64,000 nt of DNA from Natronocella acetinitrilica (GCF_024170285.1 NZ_JALJXV010000004.1:62001-126000); one strand, 5' to 3'; shown: positions 47,479-58,652, counted from the first letter of the stretch. A program made the numbers and translations. The notes: generated from the letters alone by a model not told the origin.

Positions 47479-48927
47479 ATGACTAATGTCGTGTTCGAGA
47501 AGCCGGATCTGCTACTCGCACTGCCGGAAATCTGGTTGCTCAGCATGGCGTGCGTCGTGCTCGTCGTGGATCTGTTCAGCAAGGATCGTGACCACGGGCC
47601 GGCATTTCTGCTGACGCAGTTCACTCTGCTGGCCGGCATTGTCATCACCTGGACCACCCAGTGGGGCATCGATGCCACCACGTTCAACGGCAGCTATGTG
47701 GCTGACTCCCTTGCCGCGGTACTGAAATCGGCTATCCTTCTGCTGACGTTCCTGGCCTTTGCCTATTCCCGCGACTACATGCGGGACCGTGGGCTGCTCA
47801 AGGGCGAGTACTACATGCTCGGCCTGTTCTGCGTGCTGGGCATGATGGTCACCGTCTCGGCGGGTAACCTGCTGACCCTGTACCTGGGCGTCGAGCTGAT
47901 GTCCCTGTGCCTCTATGCCCTGGTGGCCATCGATCGGGATTCCCCCACCGCCTCGGAAGCGGCCATGAAGTACTTCGTGCTGGGTGCCCTGGCTTCGGGC
48001 ATGCTGCTCTATGGCATGTCCATGCTCTATGGCGTGACCGGCACCCTGGATCTTGCCATCATCACCGAACTTGCCGGTGACATGGACGAGAATCGCCTGC
48101 TGTTCCTTTTCGGGCTGGTGTTCATGCTGGTGGGTGTGGCCTTCAAGTTCGGCGCAGTGCCATTCCACATGTGGGTGCCGGATGTCTATCACGGTGCGCC
48201 CACACCCGTGACATTGGTCATTGCCACAGCGTCCAAGGTGGCGGCGGTGGGGCTGTTCCTGCGGCTGATCGGCGAGGGGCTGCTGCCATTGCTGGACAGC
48301 TGGCAGCATATGGTCGTCATCCTCGCTGTGCTGTCTCTTGTCCTCGGCAACACCATCGCCCTGGTGCAGACCAACACCAAGCGCATGCTCGCCTATTCCA
48401 CCTTCAACCATGTCGGCTTCATCCTCATGGGCTTTGTTGCCGGCACGCCCGAAGGCTACGGGGCCGCCACCTTCTACGCGGTGACCTATGCGCTCACCGT
48501 TGCTGCCGCGTTCGGTGTAATCATGCTGCTGGCGCGCAAGGGCTTCGAGGCGGACCAGATCACTGATTTCAAGGGATTGAACGAGCGCTCGCCGCTGTTC
48601 GCCCTGGTCATGTTGCTGTTGATGATCTCGCTGACGGGCATTCCCGGAACCGTCGGTTTCTATGCCAAATGGATGGTGCTGAAGTCCGTGGTCGAAGCCG
48701 GTTTCGTCTGGCTGGCCATACTCGCGGTCATCGGTGCCGTGGTGGGCGCCTTCTACTACCTCCGGCTGGTGCGTTACTGTTACTTCGACAAACCCGAGGG
48801 GGAAGGGCCGCGACCGGAGGGCTCTGGTGGCTTCCAGGCGGTGTTGGCGATCAATGGTCTTGCCGTCCTGTGGCTGGGCATTTTCCCCGGAACGCTGGTG
48901 GCAATCTGTATGGCGGCGTTTCTCTGA
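47479..48927 (+). CDS. nuoN: NADH-quinone oxidoreductase subunit N
   Basis: This 482-residue antiporter-like subunit (ND2) closes the complex I set. GVELMSLCLYALVA, FKFGAVPFHMWVPDVYHGAP and NTKRMLAYSTFNHVGFI are typical. The ATG at 47479 has AGAGGA 7 nt upstream. A DUF2818 gene follows after 6 bp. Confidence 0.96.
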   Translation: MTNVVFEKPDLLLALPEIWLLSMACVVLVVDLFSKDRDHGPAFLLTQFTLLAGIVITWTTQWGIDATTFNGSYVADSLAAVLKSAILLLTFLAFAYSRDYMRDRGLLKGEYYMLGLFCVLGMMVTVSAGNLLTLYLGVELMSLCLYALVAIDRDSPTASEAAMKYFVLGALASGMLLYGMSMLYGVTGTLDLAIITELAGDMDENRLLFLFGLVFMLVGVAFKFGAVPFHMWVPDVYHGAPTPVTLVIATASKVAAVGLFLRLIGEGLLPLLDSWQHMVVILAVLSLVLGNTIALVQTNTKRMLAYSTFNHVGFILMGFVAGTPEGYGAATFYAVTYALTVAAAFGVIMLLARKGFEADQITDFKGLNERSPLFALVMLLLMISLTGIPGTVGFYAKWMVLKSVVEAGFVWLAILAVIGAVVGAFYYLRLVRYCYFDKPEGEGPRPEGSGGFQAVLAINGLAVLWLGIFPGTLVAICMAAFL

Positions 48928-48933
48928 GGCGCA

Positions 48934-49266
48934 ATGAATACGACAGCGGCCTTCCTGTTTCTGTTGCTGGTGGCTCTGGCCGGGGCGAACCTGCCCTGGC
49001 TCACAGATCGTGTTTTGTTCATCCTGCGGCCGCCTCCGCAAGGCAAGCGGGAATGGATCCGGCTGCTGGAATGGTTCGTGATGTTCTGTGTGGTGGGTGT
49101 GATTGCCGTCGGCCTGGAGTACCGCTCCACGGGTCAGGTAGAGTCCCAGGACTGGGAGTTCTACGTGGTGGTGATCTGTCTGTTCCTTGTTTTTGCGCTG
49201 CCCGGATTCATCTACCATCATGATTTGCGTAGACACTTGCGAAAGCGTCGCCGCCGCGCGGCCTGA
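48934..49266 (+). CDS. DUF2818 family membrane protein after nuoN
   Basis: This 110-residue protein has three probable membrane helices (about 5-22, 46-62 and 74-94) and a basic tail HDLRRHLRKRRRRAA. It matches DUF2818, a family usually found directly downstream of nuoN in beta- and some gammaproteobacteria, with the family text ANLPWLTDR. The position 6 bp after nuoN suggests a complex I assembly or accessory role, which remains unproven. Confidence 0.82.
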   Translation: MNTTAAFLFLLLVALAGANLPWLTDRVLFILRPPPQGKREWIRLLEWFVMFCVVGVIAVGLEYRSTGQVESQDWEFYVVVICLFLVFALPGFIYHHDLRRHLRKRRRRAA

Positions 49267-49283
49267 ACGGGCGGGTAATCCCC

Positions 49284-49312
49284 TTGCAATCGGTGCCGTA
49301 GGTAGCTACCAT
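49284..49312 (+). promoter_or_regulatory. Promoter of tRNA-fMet / rimP-nusA region
   Basis: TTGCAA (49284-49289), a 17-bp spacer and TACCAT (49307-49312) end 12 bp before the tRNA. Confidence 0.5.
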
Positions 49313-49324
49313 TCGCCCGGCGAT

Positions 49325-49401
<77 letters not shown>

Positions 49402-49411
49402 ACGTCTAAAG

Positions 49412-49439
49412 AAAAAAAGGCCGTTCGCGGCCTTTTTTT
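49412..49439 (+). terminator. Rho-independent terminator after tRNA-fMet
   Basis: An A7-GGCCG-TTCG-CGGCC-T7 hairpin (49412-49439) with a stable UUCG tetraloop and a 7-T tract lies 10 bp after the tRNA. Confidence 0.93.
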
Positions 49440-49550
49440 GTAGCTGGGGTGAGGCCCAGCGCCTTCTGTGGCAGGTCGCGTAAGCGCTGTCGGTGGCTGG
49501 AAGGCGTCCGAAACTCTCGGCTACACTTGGTGATTGACGTTGCAAGACTC

Positions 49551-49572
49551 ATGGGCCTTTGGCCCATTTTTT
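49551..49572 (+). terminator. Second intrinsic terminator in the rimP leader
   Basis: ATGGGCC (49551-49557), TTT and GGCCCAT (49561-49567) form a 7-bp stem running into six T (49567-49572), just 15 bp before the rimP start. Because it precedes the operon it probably acts as an attenuator, as known for tandem terminators between metY and rimP in E. coli. Confidence 0.8.
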
Positions 49573-49587
49573 GTTTCTGGAGTGTGG

Positions 49588-50043
49588 ATGGACGCTGTCG
49601 GTGATCGGCTCCGCGAACTCTTCGAGCCCGTGGTGACGTCCATGGGCTACGAGTTGCTCGGCGTGCAGTACAAGCCTGCCAAGGGAGAGGGGCTGATGCG
49701 GGTCTACATCGATGCCGAGGCTGGGATTACCGTCGACGACTGTGCCTTGGTGAGCCACCAGATCAGTGGCCTGCTGGATGTGGAAGACCCGGTGCCCGGG
49801 CACTACCGGCTGGAGGTTTCTTCCCCGGGGATGGATCGGCCGCTGTTCACACCGGAGCAGTTTCAACGTTTCGCCGGTGTCGAGGTGAAAATACGGTTGC
49901 AGCGCCTCTGGGAGGGGCGCAGAAGTTTTCGTGGAACGCTGCGGGGTGCCGAGGGCGGTAACGTCATGGTCGAGGAAAACGGCCTGCTCTACACCATTCC
50001 CGCCGACCTGATCGACCGCGCCAATGTGGTGGCGGACGTTTGA
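49588..50043 (+). CDS. rimP: Ribosome maturation factor RimP
   Basis: This 151-residue protein is needed for 30S maturation. Text MGYELLGVQY, LMRVYIDAEAGITVDDCALVS and YRLEVSSPGMDRPL is family-typical. The ATG at 49588 has GGAG 5 nt upstream; the frame before it reads through the terminator. It leads the rimP-nusA-infB-rbfA-truB operon. Confidence 0.96.
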   Translation: MDAVGDRLRELFEPVVTSMGYELLGVQYKPAKGEGLMRVYIDAEAGITVDDCALVSHQISGLLDVEDPVPGHYRLEVSSPGMDRPLFTPEQFQRFAGVEVKIRLQRLWEGRRSFRGTLRGAEGGNVMVEENGLLYTIPADLIDRANVVADV

Positions 50044-50087
50044 ATTGACTGTCGCGGGCGCTCGATGCCTGGACTGGAGCTGGAAAC

Positions 50088-51587
50088 ATGAGCAAAGAGG
50101 TTCTGCTGGTCGTTGATGCCATCGCCAATGAAAAGGGCGTGGATCGCGAAGTCATCGTCGAGGCCATTGAGGCTGCACTGGCCTCGGCCACGAAAAAGCG
50201 CCACAGCGGCGAGATCGACGTGCGTATCGCCCTCGATCGCCGCAGCGGGGAGCATGAAACCTTCCGCCGCTGGCTGGTGCTTGAAGATGATGCCGAGATG
50301 GAGTTGCCCGAGCAGGAGATCTATCTCGGCGATGCGCGCAAGCAGCAGCCGGACATCCAGGTGGGCGAGTACATCGAAGAGCCCATGGAGTCCGTCGAAT
50401 TCGGCAGAATTGGCGCGCAGACGGCCCGCCAGGTGATCTTCCAGAAGGTGCGGGAAGCCGAGCGTGCCATGGTGGTGGACGCCTATCAGGATCGTGTCGG
50501 CGAACTGGTGACCGGTACGGTCAAGAAGGTCGATCGCGGCAATATCATCATGGATCTCGGCGGCAATGCCGAGGCGCTGATTCCCCGTGAGTTCGTCATC
50601 CCGCGGGAAGCGTATCGTACCGGCGACCGCATTCGCGGTTACCTCAGGGAAGTTCGTTCCGATGCGCGCGGGCCACAGTTGATCGTATCCCGCACTGCGC
50701 CGGAGTTTCTGATCGAGCTGTTCAAGCTCGAAGTGCCGGAAGTCGGCCAGGAGCTGATCGATATCCTCGGCGCGGCGCGCGACCCGGGTTTGCGGGCGAA
50801 AATCGCGGTGCGCTCCAATGACCCGCGCATCGATCCCGTCGGGGCGTGCGTCGGTATGCGTGGCTCACGGGTGCAGGCCGTTTCCAACGAACTCTCCGGA
50901 GAGCGCATCGACATCATCCTCTGGAACGAGAATCCGGCGCAATTCGTGGTCAACGCCATGGCTCCTGCGGAGGTCCAATCCATCGTGGTGGATGAGGATT
51001 CCCACAGCATGGACGTGGCTGTGGTGGAGGATCAGTTATCCCAGGCCATTGGCCGGGGAGGGCAGAACGTCCGCCTCGCCAGTGAACTCAGTGGTTGGGA
51101 GCTGAACGTGATGACTGCCGCAGATGCTGAGGCCAAGAGCCAGGCGGAAGCCCAGAAGATCATCGACAGCTTCATGAGCACTCTGGGGGTCGATGAAGAG
51201 GTCGCGGGCATTCTGGTGCAGGAAGGGTTCAGCAGCCTTGAGGAAGTGGCCTACGTGCCCGTCTCGGAAATGCTGGAAATCGATGAGTTCGACGAGGATA
51301 TGGTCGAGGAGCTGCGTGCTCGTGCGCGGGATGCCCTCCTGACACAGATGATTGCCAGCGAAGAGCAGATTGGTGGTGGTAGTCCGGCAGAGGATCTGCT
51401 GGCCATGGAGGGCATGGATCCGTCGCTTGCCCAGACGCTGGCCGCTGCCGGAATCGTATCCATGGAAGATCTGGCTGAGCAGGCCGTGGATGACGTGGTC
51501 GAGGCTTCCGGGATCGACCCCGAGCGCGCGGCCGCTCTGATCATGAAGGCTCGCGAGCCCTGGTTCGCCGAGCAGCAGGAATCCTGA
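50088..51587 (+). CDS. nusA: Transcription termination/antitermination factor NusA
   Basis: This 499-residue RNA polymerase-binding factor has the N-terminal domain, an S1 domain (about 135-200), two KH domains (about 230-345, with [16 protein letters not shown] and [15 protein letters not shown]) and two acidic C-terminal repeats (from about 360). It modulates pausing, termination and antitermination, and probably acts on its own leader terminators. It follows rimP by 44 bp. Confidence 0.97.
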   Translation: MSKEVLLVVDAIANEKGVDREVIVEAIEAALASATKKRHSGEIDVRIALDRRSGEHETFRRWLVLEDDAEMELPEQEIYLGDARKQQPDIQVGEYIEEPMESVEFGRIGAQTARQVIFQKVREAERAMVVDAYQDRVGELVTGTVKKVDRGNIIMDLGGNAEALIPREFVIPREAYRTGDRIRGYLREVRSDARGPQLIVSRTAPEFLIELFKLEVPEVGQELIDILGAARDPGLRAKIAVRSNDPRIDPVGACVGMRGSRVQAVSNELSGERIDIILWNENPAQFVVNAMAPAEVQSIVVDEDSHSMDVAVVEDQLSQAIGRGGQNVRLASELSGWELNVMTAADAEAKSQAEAQKIIDSFMSTLGVDEEVAGILVQEGFSSLEEVAYVPVSEMLEIDEFDEDMVEELRARARDALLTQMIASEEQIGGGSPAEDLLAMEGMDPSLAQTLAAAGIVSMEDLAEQAVDDVVEASGIDPERAAALIMKAREPWFAEQQES

Positions 51588-51668
51588 CGAACGGCGCCGG
51601 GTGTAACCACCCGGCTTTGCCGCCTCGTGAATGGCGGCGCCACTACGGTCAGGAATGGGGAGAGGTGA

Positions 51669-54335
51669 ATGTCTGAAGTCACGGTAAAACAGTTTGCAGA
51701 AGCGGTGGGAACGCCGGTCGATCGTCTGCTCGCGCAATTGGGCGAAGCGGGGGTCGACATCCGCGATGCGGAGGCAGTCCTGTCGGACGAGGACAAGGCA
51801 ACCCTGCTCGCCCATTTGCGCAAGGCACACGGGCGAGGCGGTGAAGATGCCGGTGCGGTGGAGCCGCGCAAGATCACCCTGCGCCGCAAGAGTCGCAGTG
51901 AAATCAAGTTGCCGTCCGCGGGTGGCCCTCGTGGTCGTGGCGCTGCGCCGGCGCGGACGGTCAGCGTGGAGGTGCGGAAGAAACGTACCTACATCAAGCG
52001 CAGCGTTGTCGAGGCCGAGCGAGAAGAGCAGGAGGCTGCTCAGCGCGCCGAGGAAGAGCGTCTGGCTGCGGAAGTGGCTGCCCAGGACGCGGCCAAGGTC
52101 GTCGAGCAGGTGCCCGAGGAGGCTTTGACCCAGGAAGTCGAGCCGGCGGCATCCGAAGCAGCCCCCGAGCCGGACGTTGCCGGCGATGCGCCGGTCTCCG
52201 AGACCGAATCGGTGCCGGAGCCCGTAGCTGAGGTCGCTGCGGAAGGGGACGCTCAGCCGGTCGAGGCCGCCGACGCAGCCAAGGCCGATGAACCTGCCCC
52301 CGCTGAAGCGCCGCCGGTTGTTGATCCGGCCACGCTGGAAGCGGAAGCGGAAAATGCCAAGCGCAAGGCCAAGGAAAAGCTCAAGGGCAAGTCCCGCAAG
52401 GACGAAGAGGAAGAGGCCGGTCGTCGCCGTGGCAGTCGTGCCCGCAAGGGTCGTGACGGTGGTCGCGACGAATTGCGTGTGGCTGCCGGGCGAGGTGGCA
52501 AGCGCAAGCGCAAGGACGGCAAGGCCACTGGTGCCGGCAGCAGCCTGCAGCATGGATTCGAGAAGCCCACCGCCCCTGTGGTTCGTGAGGTTCAGATCCA
52601 CGAGAGCATTACCGTTGGCGAGCTTGCCTCGCGGATGAGTATCAAGGCGGCTGTGCTGATCAAGGAGATGATGAAGCAGGGTGTCATGGCCACCATCAAC
52701 CAGGCCATTGATCAGGAAACTGCAGCGCTGCTGGTGGAAGAACTCGGCCACAAACCGCGGGTGGTGAGTGCCAACGCGCTTGAAGAGGAAGTGGTGGCAA
52801 GCATGGCCGAACCGGAAGGCGAGCGGGTTGCCCGGGCACCGGTGGTGACCATCATGGGTCACGTTGACCACGGCAAGACCTCGCTGCTTGATTACATACG
52901 CAAGGCGAAGGTCACTGCCGGAGAGGCTGGAGGCATCACCCAGCATATCGGTGCCTATCATGTGGAAACCCAGCGGGGCACGGTCACGTTCCTTGATACC
53001 CCGGGGCACCAGGCCTTTACGGCCATGCGTGCGCGTGGCGCCAAGATTACCGATGTCGTGGTGCTGGTGGTCGCCGCTGATGACGGCGTCATGCCGCAGA
53101 CCGAAGAGGCGATTCGCCATGCGCGTGCCGCTGGCGTGCCGCTGGTAGTGGCTGTCAACAAGATTGACAAGCCGGAAGCCGATCCGGATCGCGTCAAGCA
53201 GGAGCTGACGACCCACGAGGTCATCCCCGAGGACTGGGGCGGTGATGTGCAGTTCGTACACGTATCCGCCAAGACCGGTGAAGGCATCGACGATCTGCTG
53301 GAAGCCATCCTGCTGCAATCCGAGCTGCTGGAACTCACCGCCGTGGCTGATTGCTCCGCGACGGGCGTCGTGGTGGAGTCCAGCCTGGACAAGGGGCGCG
53401 GGCCGTTGGCTACGGTACTGGTTCAGAACGGCGAATTGCGTCGCGGCGACGTGATTCTGTCCGGTGTCGAGTACGGTCGCGTGCGTGCCATGCTGGATGA
53501 AACCGGCAACACCGTTGAGCGTGCCGGCCCCTCGATCCCTGTTGTGGTGCTGGGCCTTTCCGGACTACCCAATGCCGGTGACGACGTGATGGTCGTGCGC
53601 GACGAGCGCAAGGCCCGCGAAGTGGCGGAGCAGCGCAAGGAGCGCCAGCGCGACAAGCGGCTCGCCCAGCAGAAGGCTGCGAAGATGGAAGACATCTTCA
53701 ATCAGATGCAGTCCGACGAGGTCAATCAGGTCAATATCATGCTGAAGGCGGATGTGCAGGGTTCCGCAGAGGCCTTGACCCAGTCCCTGGCTGAACTCAG
53801 CAACGAGCATGTGACGGTCAATGTGATCCAGGCCGGGGTCGGCGGTATCAACGAGTCCGATATCAACCTCGCTCTGGCCTCCAGCGCGATTGTCATCGGC
53901 TTCAACGTGCGTGCCGACGCCGCGGCCCGCCGGCTGATCCAGGAAGCCGAGATTGATGTGCGTTACTACAGCATCATCTACGAAGCCATCGACCAGGTGA
54001 AGCAGGCCATCAGTGGCATGCTCTCGCCAGAGATTCGGGAAGAGATCATCGGCCTCGCCAATGTGCGTGACGTGTTCAAATCCTCGAAGCTCGGCGCCAT
54101 TGCCGGTTGCCTTGTGGAAGAGGGCGTGGTCAAGCGCAGCAATCCGATCCGCGTGTTGCGTGACAACGTCGTGATCTACGAGGGTGAGCTTGAGTCGCTG
54201 CGCCGCTTCAAGGATGACGTCAACGAGGTTCGCTCCGGTACCGAGTGCGGTATTGGCGTCAAGAACTACAACGACGTGAAGGTCGGCGATCAGATCGAGT
54301 GTTATGAGCGATACGAGGTCGCGCGGGAGCTGTGA
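51669..54335 (+). CDS. infB: Translation initiation factor IF-2
   Basis: This 888-residue GTPase brings fMet-tRNA to the 30S subunit. An N-terminal IF2_N module (1-50) is followed by a long Ala/Glu/Lys-rich linker (about 80-295), a second IF2_N, then the G domain with [10 protein letters not shown] near residue 396, DTPGHQAF and [10 protein letters not shown], and domains II-IV. The acidic linker is low-complexity and long. It overlaps rbfA by 4 nt (GTGA). Confidence 0.97.
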   Translation: MSEVTVKQFAEAVGTPVDRLLAQLGEAGVDIRDAEAVLSDEDKATLLAHLRKAHGRGGEDAGAVEPRKITLRRKSRSEIKLPSAGGPRGRGAAPARTVSVEVRKKRTYIKRSVVEAEREEQEAAQRAEEERLAAEVAAQDAAKVVEQVPEEALTQEVEPAASEAAPEPDVAGDAPVSETESVPEPVAEVAAEGDAQPVEAADAAKADEPAPAEAPPVVDPATLEAEAENAKRKAKEKLKGKSRKDEEEEAGRRRGSRARKGRDGGRDELRVAAGRGGKRKRKDGKATGAGSSLQHGFEKPTAPVVREVQIHESITVGELASRMSIKAAVLIKEMMKQGVMATINQAIDQETAALLVEELGHKPRVVSANALEEEVVASMAEPEGERVARAPVVTIMGHVDHGKTSLLDYIRKAKVTAGEAGGITQHIGAYHVETQRGTVTFLDTPGHQAFTAMRARGAKITDVVVLVVAADDGVMPQTEEAIRHARAAGVPLVVAVNKIDKPEADPDRVKQELTTHEVIPEDWGGDVQFVHVSAKTGEGIDDLLEAILLQSELLELTAVADCSATGVVVESSLDKGRGPLATVLVQNGELRRGDVILSGVEYGRVRAMLDETGNTVERAGPSIPVVVLGLSGLPNAGDDVMVVRDERKAREVAEQRKERQRDKRLAQQKAAKMEDIFNQMQSDEVNQVNIMLKADVQGSAEALTQSLAELSNEHVTVNVIQAGVGGINESDINLALASSAIVIGFNVRADAAARRLIQEAEIDVRYYSIIYEAIDQVKQAISGMLSPEIREEIIGLANVRDVFKSSKLGAIAGCLVEEGVVKRSNPIRVLRDNVVIYEGELESLRRFKDDVNEVRSGTECGIGVKNYNDVKVGDQIECYERYEVAREL

Positions 54336-54715
54336 CGGGGCGACAGACACCACGTTCAAGGCGGGTCGGCGACCAGATGCAACGGGAGCTGGCCACGCTG
54401 ATTCGCGATGAAGTGCGGGATCCGCGCGTCGGTTCGGTGACTGTGTCCGGTGTGGAAGTGAGCCGGGACATGGGGCACGCCAAGGTCTACATGACCGTGC
54501 TCGGCGCCGATGCCGATGAAAGCCGGCAGGCTGTCGACATCCTCAATGGTGCGGCGGCATACCTCCGGCGATTGCTCAGCAAGCGCATGGTGCTCCGCTC
54601 CACGCCGCAACTGCATTTCCTGCACGACCCGTCGTTTGATCGCGGGGCGCATCTGACTCAACTGATCGACGATGTCATTCGGCGTGAGGACGAGCAGGGT
54701 GAAGACCGGTCCTGA
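54332..54715 (+). CDS. rbfA: 30S ribosome-binding factor RbfA
   Basis: This 127-residue KH-like protein acts in 16S rRNA 5' end maturation and cold adaptation. Family text: [22 protein letters not shown] and [18 protein letters not shown]. The GTG start overlaps the infB stop, so translation is coupled. truB follows 3 bp after its stop. Confidence 0.95.
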   Translation: MTGRQTPRSRRVGDQMQRELATLIRDEVRDPRVGSVTVSGVEVSRDMGHAKVYMTVLGADADESRQAVDILNGAAAYLRRLLSKRMVLRSTPQLHFLHDPSFDRGAHLTQLIDDVIRREDEQGEDRS

Positions 54716-54718
54716 CGC

Positions 54719-55636
54719 GTGAAGACGGGCGGCAAGATACAACGGCGACGGGTCGACGGCATCTTGCTGTTCGACAAGCCGTCAGGGGAGACGTCGAATC
54801 GCTCCCTGCAGCGGGTCAAGCGCTTGTACAACGCGAAGAAGGCTGGCCACACCGGCAGTCTTGATCCGTTGGCAACCGGGTTGTTGCCGATCTGTTTTGG
54901 CGAGGCAACCAAGGTATCCGGGTTCCTGCTGGATGCCGACAAGACCTATTCCGTTCGTTGCCGCCTTGGTGTCACCACGGATACCGGCGACGCCGAAGGG
55001 GCGATACGTGAGCAGCGGGCGTTGCCACCCGGCCTGGATGTCGCGATGGTCGAGGCTGCATTGCCCGGCTTTCGTGGCGACATCATGCAGATTCCGCCCA
55101 TGTATTCGGCGCTGAAGCATGAGGGCAGGCGCTTGTATACGCTGGCGCGACGGGGTGAGGAAGTCGAGCGCAAGCCCCGTGCCGTGTCGATTCACAGCCT
55201 GGTTCTGACCTTGCTGAACGAGGACGAGCTGGGACTCGAGGTGGTGTGTAGCAAAGGGACCTACGTGCGCACGCTCGTCGAGGATATTGGTGCCGCGCTT
55301 GGCTGTGGTGCCCATGTCACCGCTTTGCGGCGGACCGGCCTCGGCCCGTTTACCGGGCTGCCCATGGTCACTTTCGAAGAACTGCGAGCGCGGGCCGAGA
55401 ACGGTCCGGATGCGCTTGACGAACTGCTGCTTCCGCCGGAAGCGGCATTGGTGGACTGGCCTGCGGTGCATCTGCCCGAGGATGCCGCGCATTACCTGCA
55501 ACAAGGCCAGCCGGTCTGGGTGCCGAAGGCGCCGGCTGGCGGTATGGTCAGGGTCTTCGGACCAACGCAGTTTCTCGGGATGGGCGCGGTACTCGACGAC
55601 GGCCGGGTTGCGCCCAAGCGGTTGTTGGCAACGTGA
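54719..55636 (+). CDS. truB: tRNA pseudouridine(55) synthase TruB
   Basis: This 305-residue enzyme makes pseudouridine 55 in the T loop. The catalytic Asp is in [46 protein letters not shown] and [14 protein letters not shown] are typical, and a PUA-like C-terminus follows. Translation starts at a GTG at 54719. Confidence 0.96.
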   Translation: MKTGGKIQRRRVDGILLFDKPSGETSNRSLQRVKRLYNAKKAGHTGSLDPLATGLLPICFGEATKVSGFLLDADKTYSVRCRLGVTTDTGDAEGAIREQRALPPGLDVAMVEAALPGFRGDIMQIPPMYSALKHEGRRLYTLARRGEEVERKPRAVSIHSLVLTLLNEDELGLEVVCSKGTYVRTLVEDIGAALGCGAHVTALRRTGLGPFTGLPMVTFEELRARAENGPDALDELLLPPEAALVDWPAVHLPEDAAHYLQQGQPVWVPKAPAGGMVRVFGPTQFLGMGAVLDDGRVAPKRLLAT

Positions 55637-55703
55637 CGTCCTTCGATACAAGTCTGCGGACTGTTGTCATGACCAAAAAACCTTGCGAGCAAGCGCCTTT
55701 AGC

Positions 55704-55732
55704 TTGTTCGTGCGTGGAGGCGCGGATACAAT
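55704..55732 (+). promoter_or_regulatory. Probable promoter of rpsO-pnp
   Basis: TTGTTC (55704-55709), a 17-bp spacer and TACAAT (55727-55732) lie 43 bp before rpsO. A near-perfect inverted repeat (55686-55710, CGAGCAAGC/GCTTGTTCG with one mismatch) overlaps the -35 and could be an operator or a weak terminator for truB. Confidence 0.6.
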
Positions 55733-55775
55733 GTCGGGCCTCGTAAAGTCGATCGGAATACCAGGAGTTATCTGA

Positions 55776-56045
55776 ATGTCTCTCAACCCTGATGAGAAAG
55801 GCCGCATCGTCAAGGACTTTCAACGGTCTGAAGGTGATACCGGTTCTCCGGAAGTACAGATTGCGTTGCTGACCAACCGCATTACGCATCTGACGCAGCA
55901 CTTTTCCGAGCACAAGCAGGATCATCACTCCCGTCGTGGTCTGCTGCGCCTGGTCAACCAGCGCCGCAAGTTGCTCGACTACGTGAAGCGCAAGGACCAG
56001 ACGCGCTACCAGACCCTTATCGAACGTCTCGGCCTGCGCAAGTAA
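55776..56045 (+). CDS. rpsO: 30S ribosomal protein S15
   Basis: This 89-residue protein binds the central domain of 16S rRNA. It has the standard length, with [17 protein letters not shown] and [26 protein letters not shown] lies 8 nt before the ATG. It is followed by pnp as in most gammaproteobacteria. Confidence 0.98.
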   Translation: MSLNPDEKGRIVKDFQRSEGDTGSPEVQIALLTNRITHLTQHFSEHKQDHHSRRGLLRLVNQRRKLLDYVKRKDQTRYQTLIERLGLRK

Positions 56046-56086
56046 CGCGCCTGCTCTTTCTTGACTCAACAGAATAGGTGTTACAC

Positions 56087-58186
56087 GTGAAGCCGGTAAC
56101 CAAATCCTTTCAGTACGGTGAACATACCGTCACGCTGGAGACCGGCGCCATTGCGCGCCAGGCGACGGGCGCGGTACTAGTCAACATGTCCGACACGGTG
56201 GTGCTGGTCACTGCTGTCAGCAAGCCGGACAGCGCGACCCAGCGGGACTTCCTGCCGCTGACCGTCAACTATCAGGAACGGACATACGCGGCGGGCAAGA
56301 TTCCCGGTGGCTTCTTCAAGCGCGAGGGACGCCCCACGGAAAAGGAAACCCTCACGTCCCGCCTGATCGACCGCCCCATCCGCCCGCTCTTCCCGGAAGG
56401 CTTCTACAACGAAACCCAGGTGATCGCCACGGTGATCTCCCTGAATCCGGAAGTTGATCCGGATATCCCTGCGCTGATCGGGACATCGGCGGCGCTAGCC
56501 GTCTCCGGTATTCCTTTCGACGGCCCGATTGGCGCGGCAAGGGTAGGCTACAAGGATGGTCAGTTCCTGCTGAACCCGTCGGCCAGTACGCTGCAGGACA
56601 GCCAGCTTGATCTCGTGGTCGCCGGTACGGCGGACGCCGTGCTGATGGTGGAATCCGAGGCCAGGGAGCTGCCGGAACAGGTCATGCTCGACGCAGTCCT
56701 GTTTGGTCACGAGCAGATGCAGGCAGCAATCAGTGCCATTCGCGAACTGGCGGCTGAGGCCGGCAAGCCGCGCTGGAACTGGCAGTCGCCACCCAAGGAT
56801 CTGGAACTCGCCGAAAAGATCGATACCGGGTTCCGCCAGCGCCTCGAGGCTGCCTACGGCATTGCCGAGAAGCAGGCACGGAACGAGCAGGTCAACGCGC
56901 TGCGTGACGAGGCGGTTGAGCAGCTGGTTGACGACGAAGCCGAAGGCCGTACCAAGGCCGATATCGTCGGCGCATTCAAGAGCCTGGAAAAGCGCATTGT
57001 TCGCGGCCGCATCCTCGCCGGTGAGAAGCGCATTGATGGCCGGGATACCCGCACGGTTCGCTCCATCGACATCGAGGTCGGCACACTGCCGCGGACCCAT
57101 GGCTCGGCGATCTTCACCCGTGGTGAGACCCAGGCTGTCGTGGTGACTACGCTGGGTACGGGTCGCGACGCGCAGATCATCGACGCCATCGAGGGCGAGC
57201 GCAAAGAGCCCTTCATGCTGCACTACAACTTCCCGCCCTATTGCGTGGGAGAGACCGGGTTCATGGCTGGCCCGAAGCGGCGTGAGATCGGCCACGGTAA
57301 GCTTGCCCGCCGCGGTGTGCAGGCGGTGATGCCGAAGCCGGAAGACTGCCCCTACGTGATCCGGGTGGTCTCGGAGATCACAGAGTCCAACGGTTCGAGT
57401 TCCATGGCCAGTGTCTGCGGCACCAGTCTTGCGCTGATGGACGCGGGTGTGCCCATCAGCGCGCCAGTCTCCGGCATCGCGATGGGTCTCATCAAGGAAG
57501 GTGACGACTTCGCCGTGCTGACGGATATCCTTGGTGACGAGGATCACCTGGGCGATATGGATTTCAAGGTTGCGGGTACGGCCACTGGCGTGACCGCCCT
57601 GCAGATGGACATCAAGATCAAGGGCATCACCCGGGAGATCATGGCCCAGGCGCTGGAACAGGCAGGCACCGGTCGTCTTCATATTCTTGAAGAGATGAAC
57701 AAGGTGATCAGCCAGTCCCGCTCGGACATGTCCGAGTATGCGCCTCGCATGATCACCATGCGCATCGATCCGGATCGCATCCGCGACGTCATCGGCAAGG
57801 GTGGCGCCACGATTCGCGCCCTGACCGAAGAGACCGGCGCCACCATCGATATCAAGGATGACGGTATCGTCACGATTGCCTCGGTGGACAAGGCCGCAGG
57901 CGAAGAGGCGCGCCGCCGGGTGGAAGAGTTGACCTCGGATATCGAGGTTGGCCGTATCTACGAGGGTCGAGTGGCCAAGATCATGGACTTCGGCGCTTTC
58001 GTCACCATCCTGCCCGGCAAGGACGGCCTGGTGCACATCTCCCAGATCTCCAACGAGCGGGTCAGCAACGTGGCGGACAAGCTGTCCGAGGGCGACATGA
58101 TCCGCGTCAAGGTGCTGGAAGTGGATCGCCAGGGCCGTGTGCGACTGAGCATGAAGGCGGTGGAGGAGCAGGGCGAAAACGCCTGA
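56087..58186 (+). CDS. pnp: Polyribonucleotide nucleotidyltransferase (PNPase)
   Basis: This protein of about 699 residues degrades RNA 3' to 5' by phosphorolysis. Two RNase PH domains are separated by a helical domain, then come KH ([18 protein letters not shown]) and S1 ([18 protein letters not shown]). The GTG at 56087 ([10 protein letters not shown]) matches the family start; a GTG at 56078 would add three residues. A strong terminator follows 27 bp after the stop. Confidence 0.96.
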   Translation: MKPVTKSFQYGEHTVTLETGAIARQATGAVLVNMSDTVVLVTAVSKPDSATQRDFLPLTVNYQERTYAAGKIPGGFFKREGRPTEKETLTSRLIDRPIRPLFPEGFYNETQVIATVISLNPEVDPDIPALIGTSAALAVSGIPFDGPIGAARVGYKDGQFLLNPSASTLQDSQLDLVVAGTADAVLMVESEARELPEQVMLDAVLFGHEQMQAAISAIRELAAEAGKPRWNWQSPPKDLELAEKIDTGFRQRLEAAYGIAEKQARNEQVNALRDEAVEQLVDDEAEGRTKADIVGAFKSLEKRIVRGRILAGEKRIDGRDTRTVRSIDIEVGTLPRTHGSAIFTRGETQAVVVTTLGTGRDAQIIDAIEGERKEPFMLHYNFPPYCVGETGFMAGPKRREIGHGKLARRGVQAVMPKPEDCPYVIRVVSEITESNGSSSMASVCGTSLALMDAGVPISAPVSGIAMGLIKEGDDFAVLTDILGDEDHLGDMDFKVAGTATGVTALQMDIKIKGITREIMAQALEQAGTGRLHILEEMNKVISQSRSDMSEYAPRMITMRIDPDRIRDVIGKGGATIRALTEETGATIDIKDDGIVTIASVDKAAGEEARRRVEELTSDIEVGRIYEGRVAKIMDFGAFVTILPGKDGLVHISQISNERVSNVADKLSEGDMIRVKVLEVDRQGRVRLSMKAVEEQGENA

Positions 58187-58213
58187 TCACCGCCGTTCGA
58201 CCCTGATCTCAAG

Positions 58214-58245
58214 GCCCTCTGGATCCCGCATCCAGAGGGCTTTTT
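58214..58245 (+). terminator. Rho-independent terminator of rpsO-pnp
   Basis: GCCCTCTGGAT (58214-58224), a 5-nt loop and the exact inverse (58230-58240) form an 11-bp perfect stem followed by TTTTT. Confidence 0.95.
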
Positions 58246-58249
58246 CGTA

Positions 58250-58278
58250 TTGCTTCCATACAGACCGCATCGTAGGAT
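58250..58278 (+). promoter_or_regulatory. Probable promoter of the cold-shock gene
   Basis: TTGCTT (58250-58255), a 17-bp spacer and TAGGAT (58273-58278) would give a 5' leader of about 85 nt, of the sort used for cold-inducible control. Confidence 0.45.
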
Positions 58279-58369
58279 CAGGGCACTCCGGGGGCCGCGC
58301 CGGCGGCTCGCGGAGTTCACATGCGACGACAGTCGCCATTGTCTTTAGTGTCGAGAGGTTTGTTACATC

Positions 58370-58582
58370 ATGGCAGATCGAGAGCAGGGTACGGTCAAGT
58401 GGTTTGACGCGGCGAAGGGATTCGGTTTCATCGCGCGTGAAAGCGGCGATGACGTCTTTGTCCACTTCCGTGCCATCCGGGGTGATGGTTTCCGCTCCCT
58501 GGAAGATGGTCAGCGCGTTGAATTCGACGTGGTTGAAGGCCAGAAGGGCCTGCAGGCGAACGATGTAGTCAGCGTCGCCTGA
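58370..58582 (+). CDS. Cold-shock domain protein (CspA family)
   Basis: This 70-residue OB-fold RNA chaperone has RNP1 KGFGFIARE and RNP2 DVFVHFRAI, with [13 protein letters not shown] at the start. It binds single-stranded RNA/DNA and melts secondary structure. A long leader and a following hairpin at 58588-58619 suggest a single-gene transcript. The number within the csp family cannot be fixed from the sequence. Confidence 0.95.
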   Translation: MADREQGTVKWFDAAKGFGFIARESGDDVFVHFRAIRGDGFRSLEDGQRVEFDVVEGQKGLQANDVVSVA

Positions 58583-58587
58583 TCCCC

Positions 58588-58619
58588 GGCTCCCGCGTCA
58601 AGTCTCTGGCGCGGGAGCC
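58588..58619 (+). terminator. Hairpin after the cold-shock gene
   Basis: GGCTCCCGCG (58588-58597) and CGCGGGAGCC (58610-58619) form a perfect 10-bp stem with a 12-nt loop. A pyrimidine-rich stretch follows but not a T run. Confidence 0.7.
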
Positions 58620-58652
58620 TCTGCTCCTCTCGTAACCGCGGCAGCGCTTAAT

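Noticed and set aside
58187-58465. Minus-strand open frame of 92 codons over the pnp terminator and csp start
   Set aside because: It covers a strong terminator, the csp promoter and the csp start, has no family resemblance and reads as antisense of known features.
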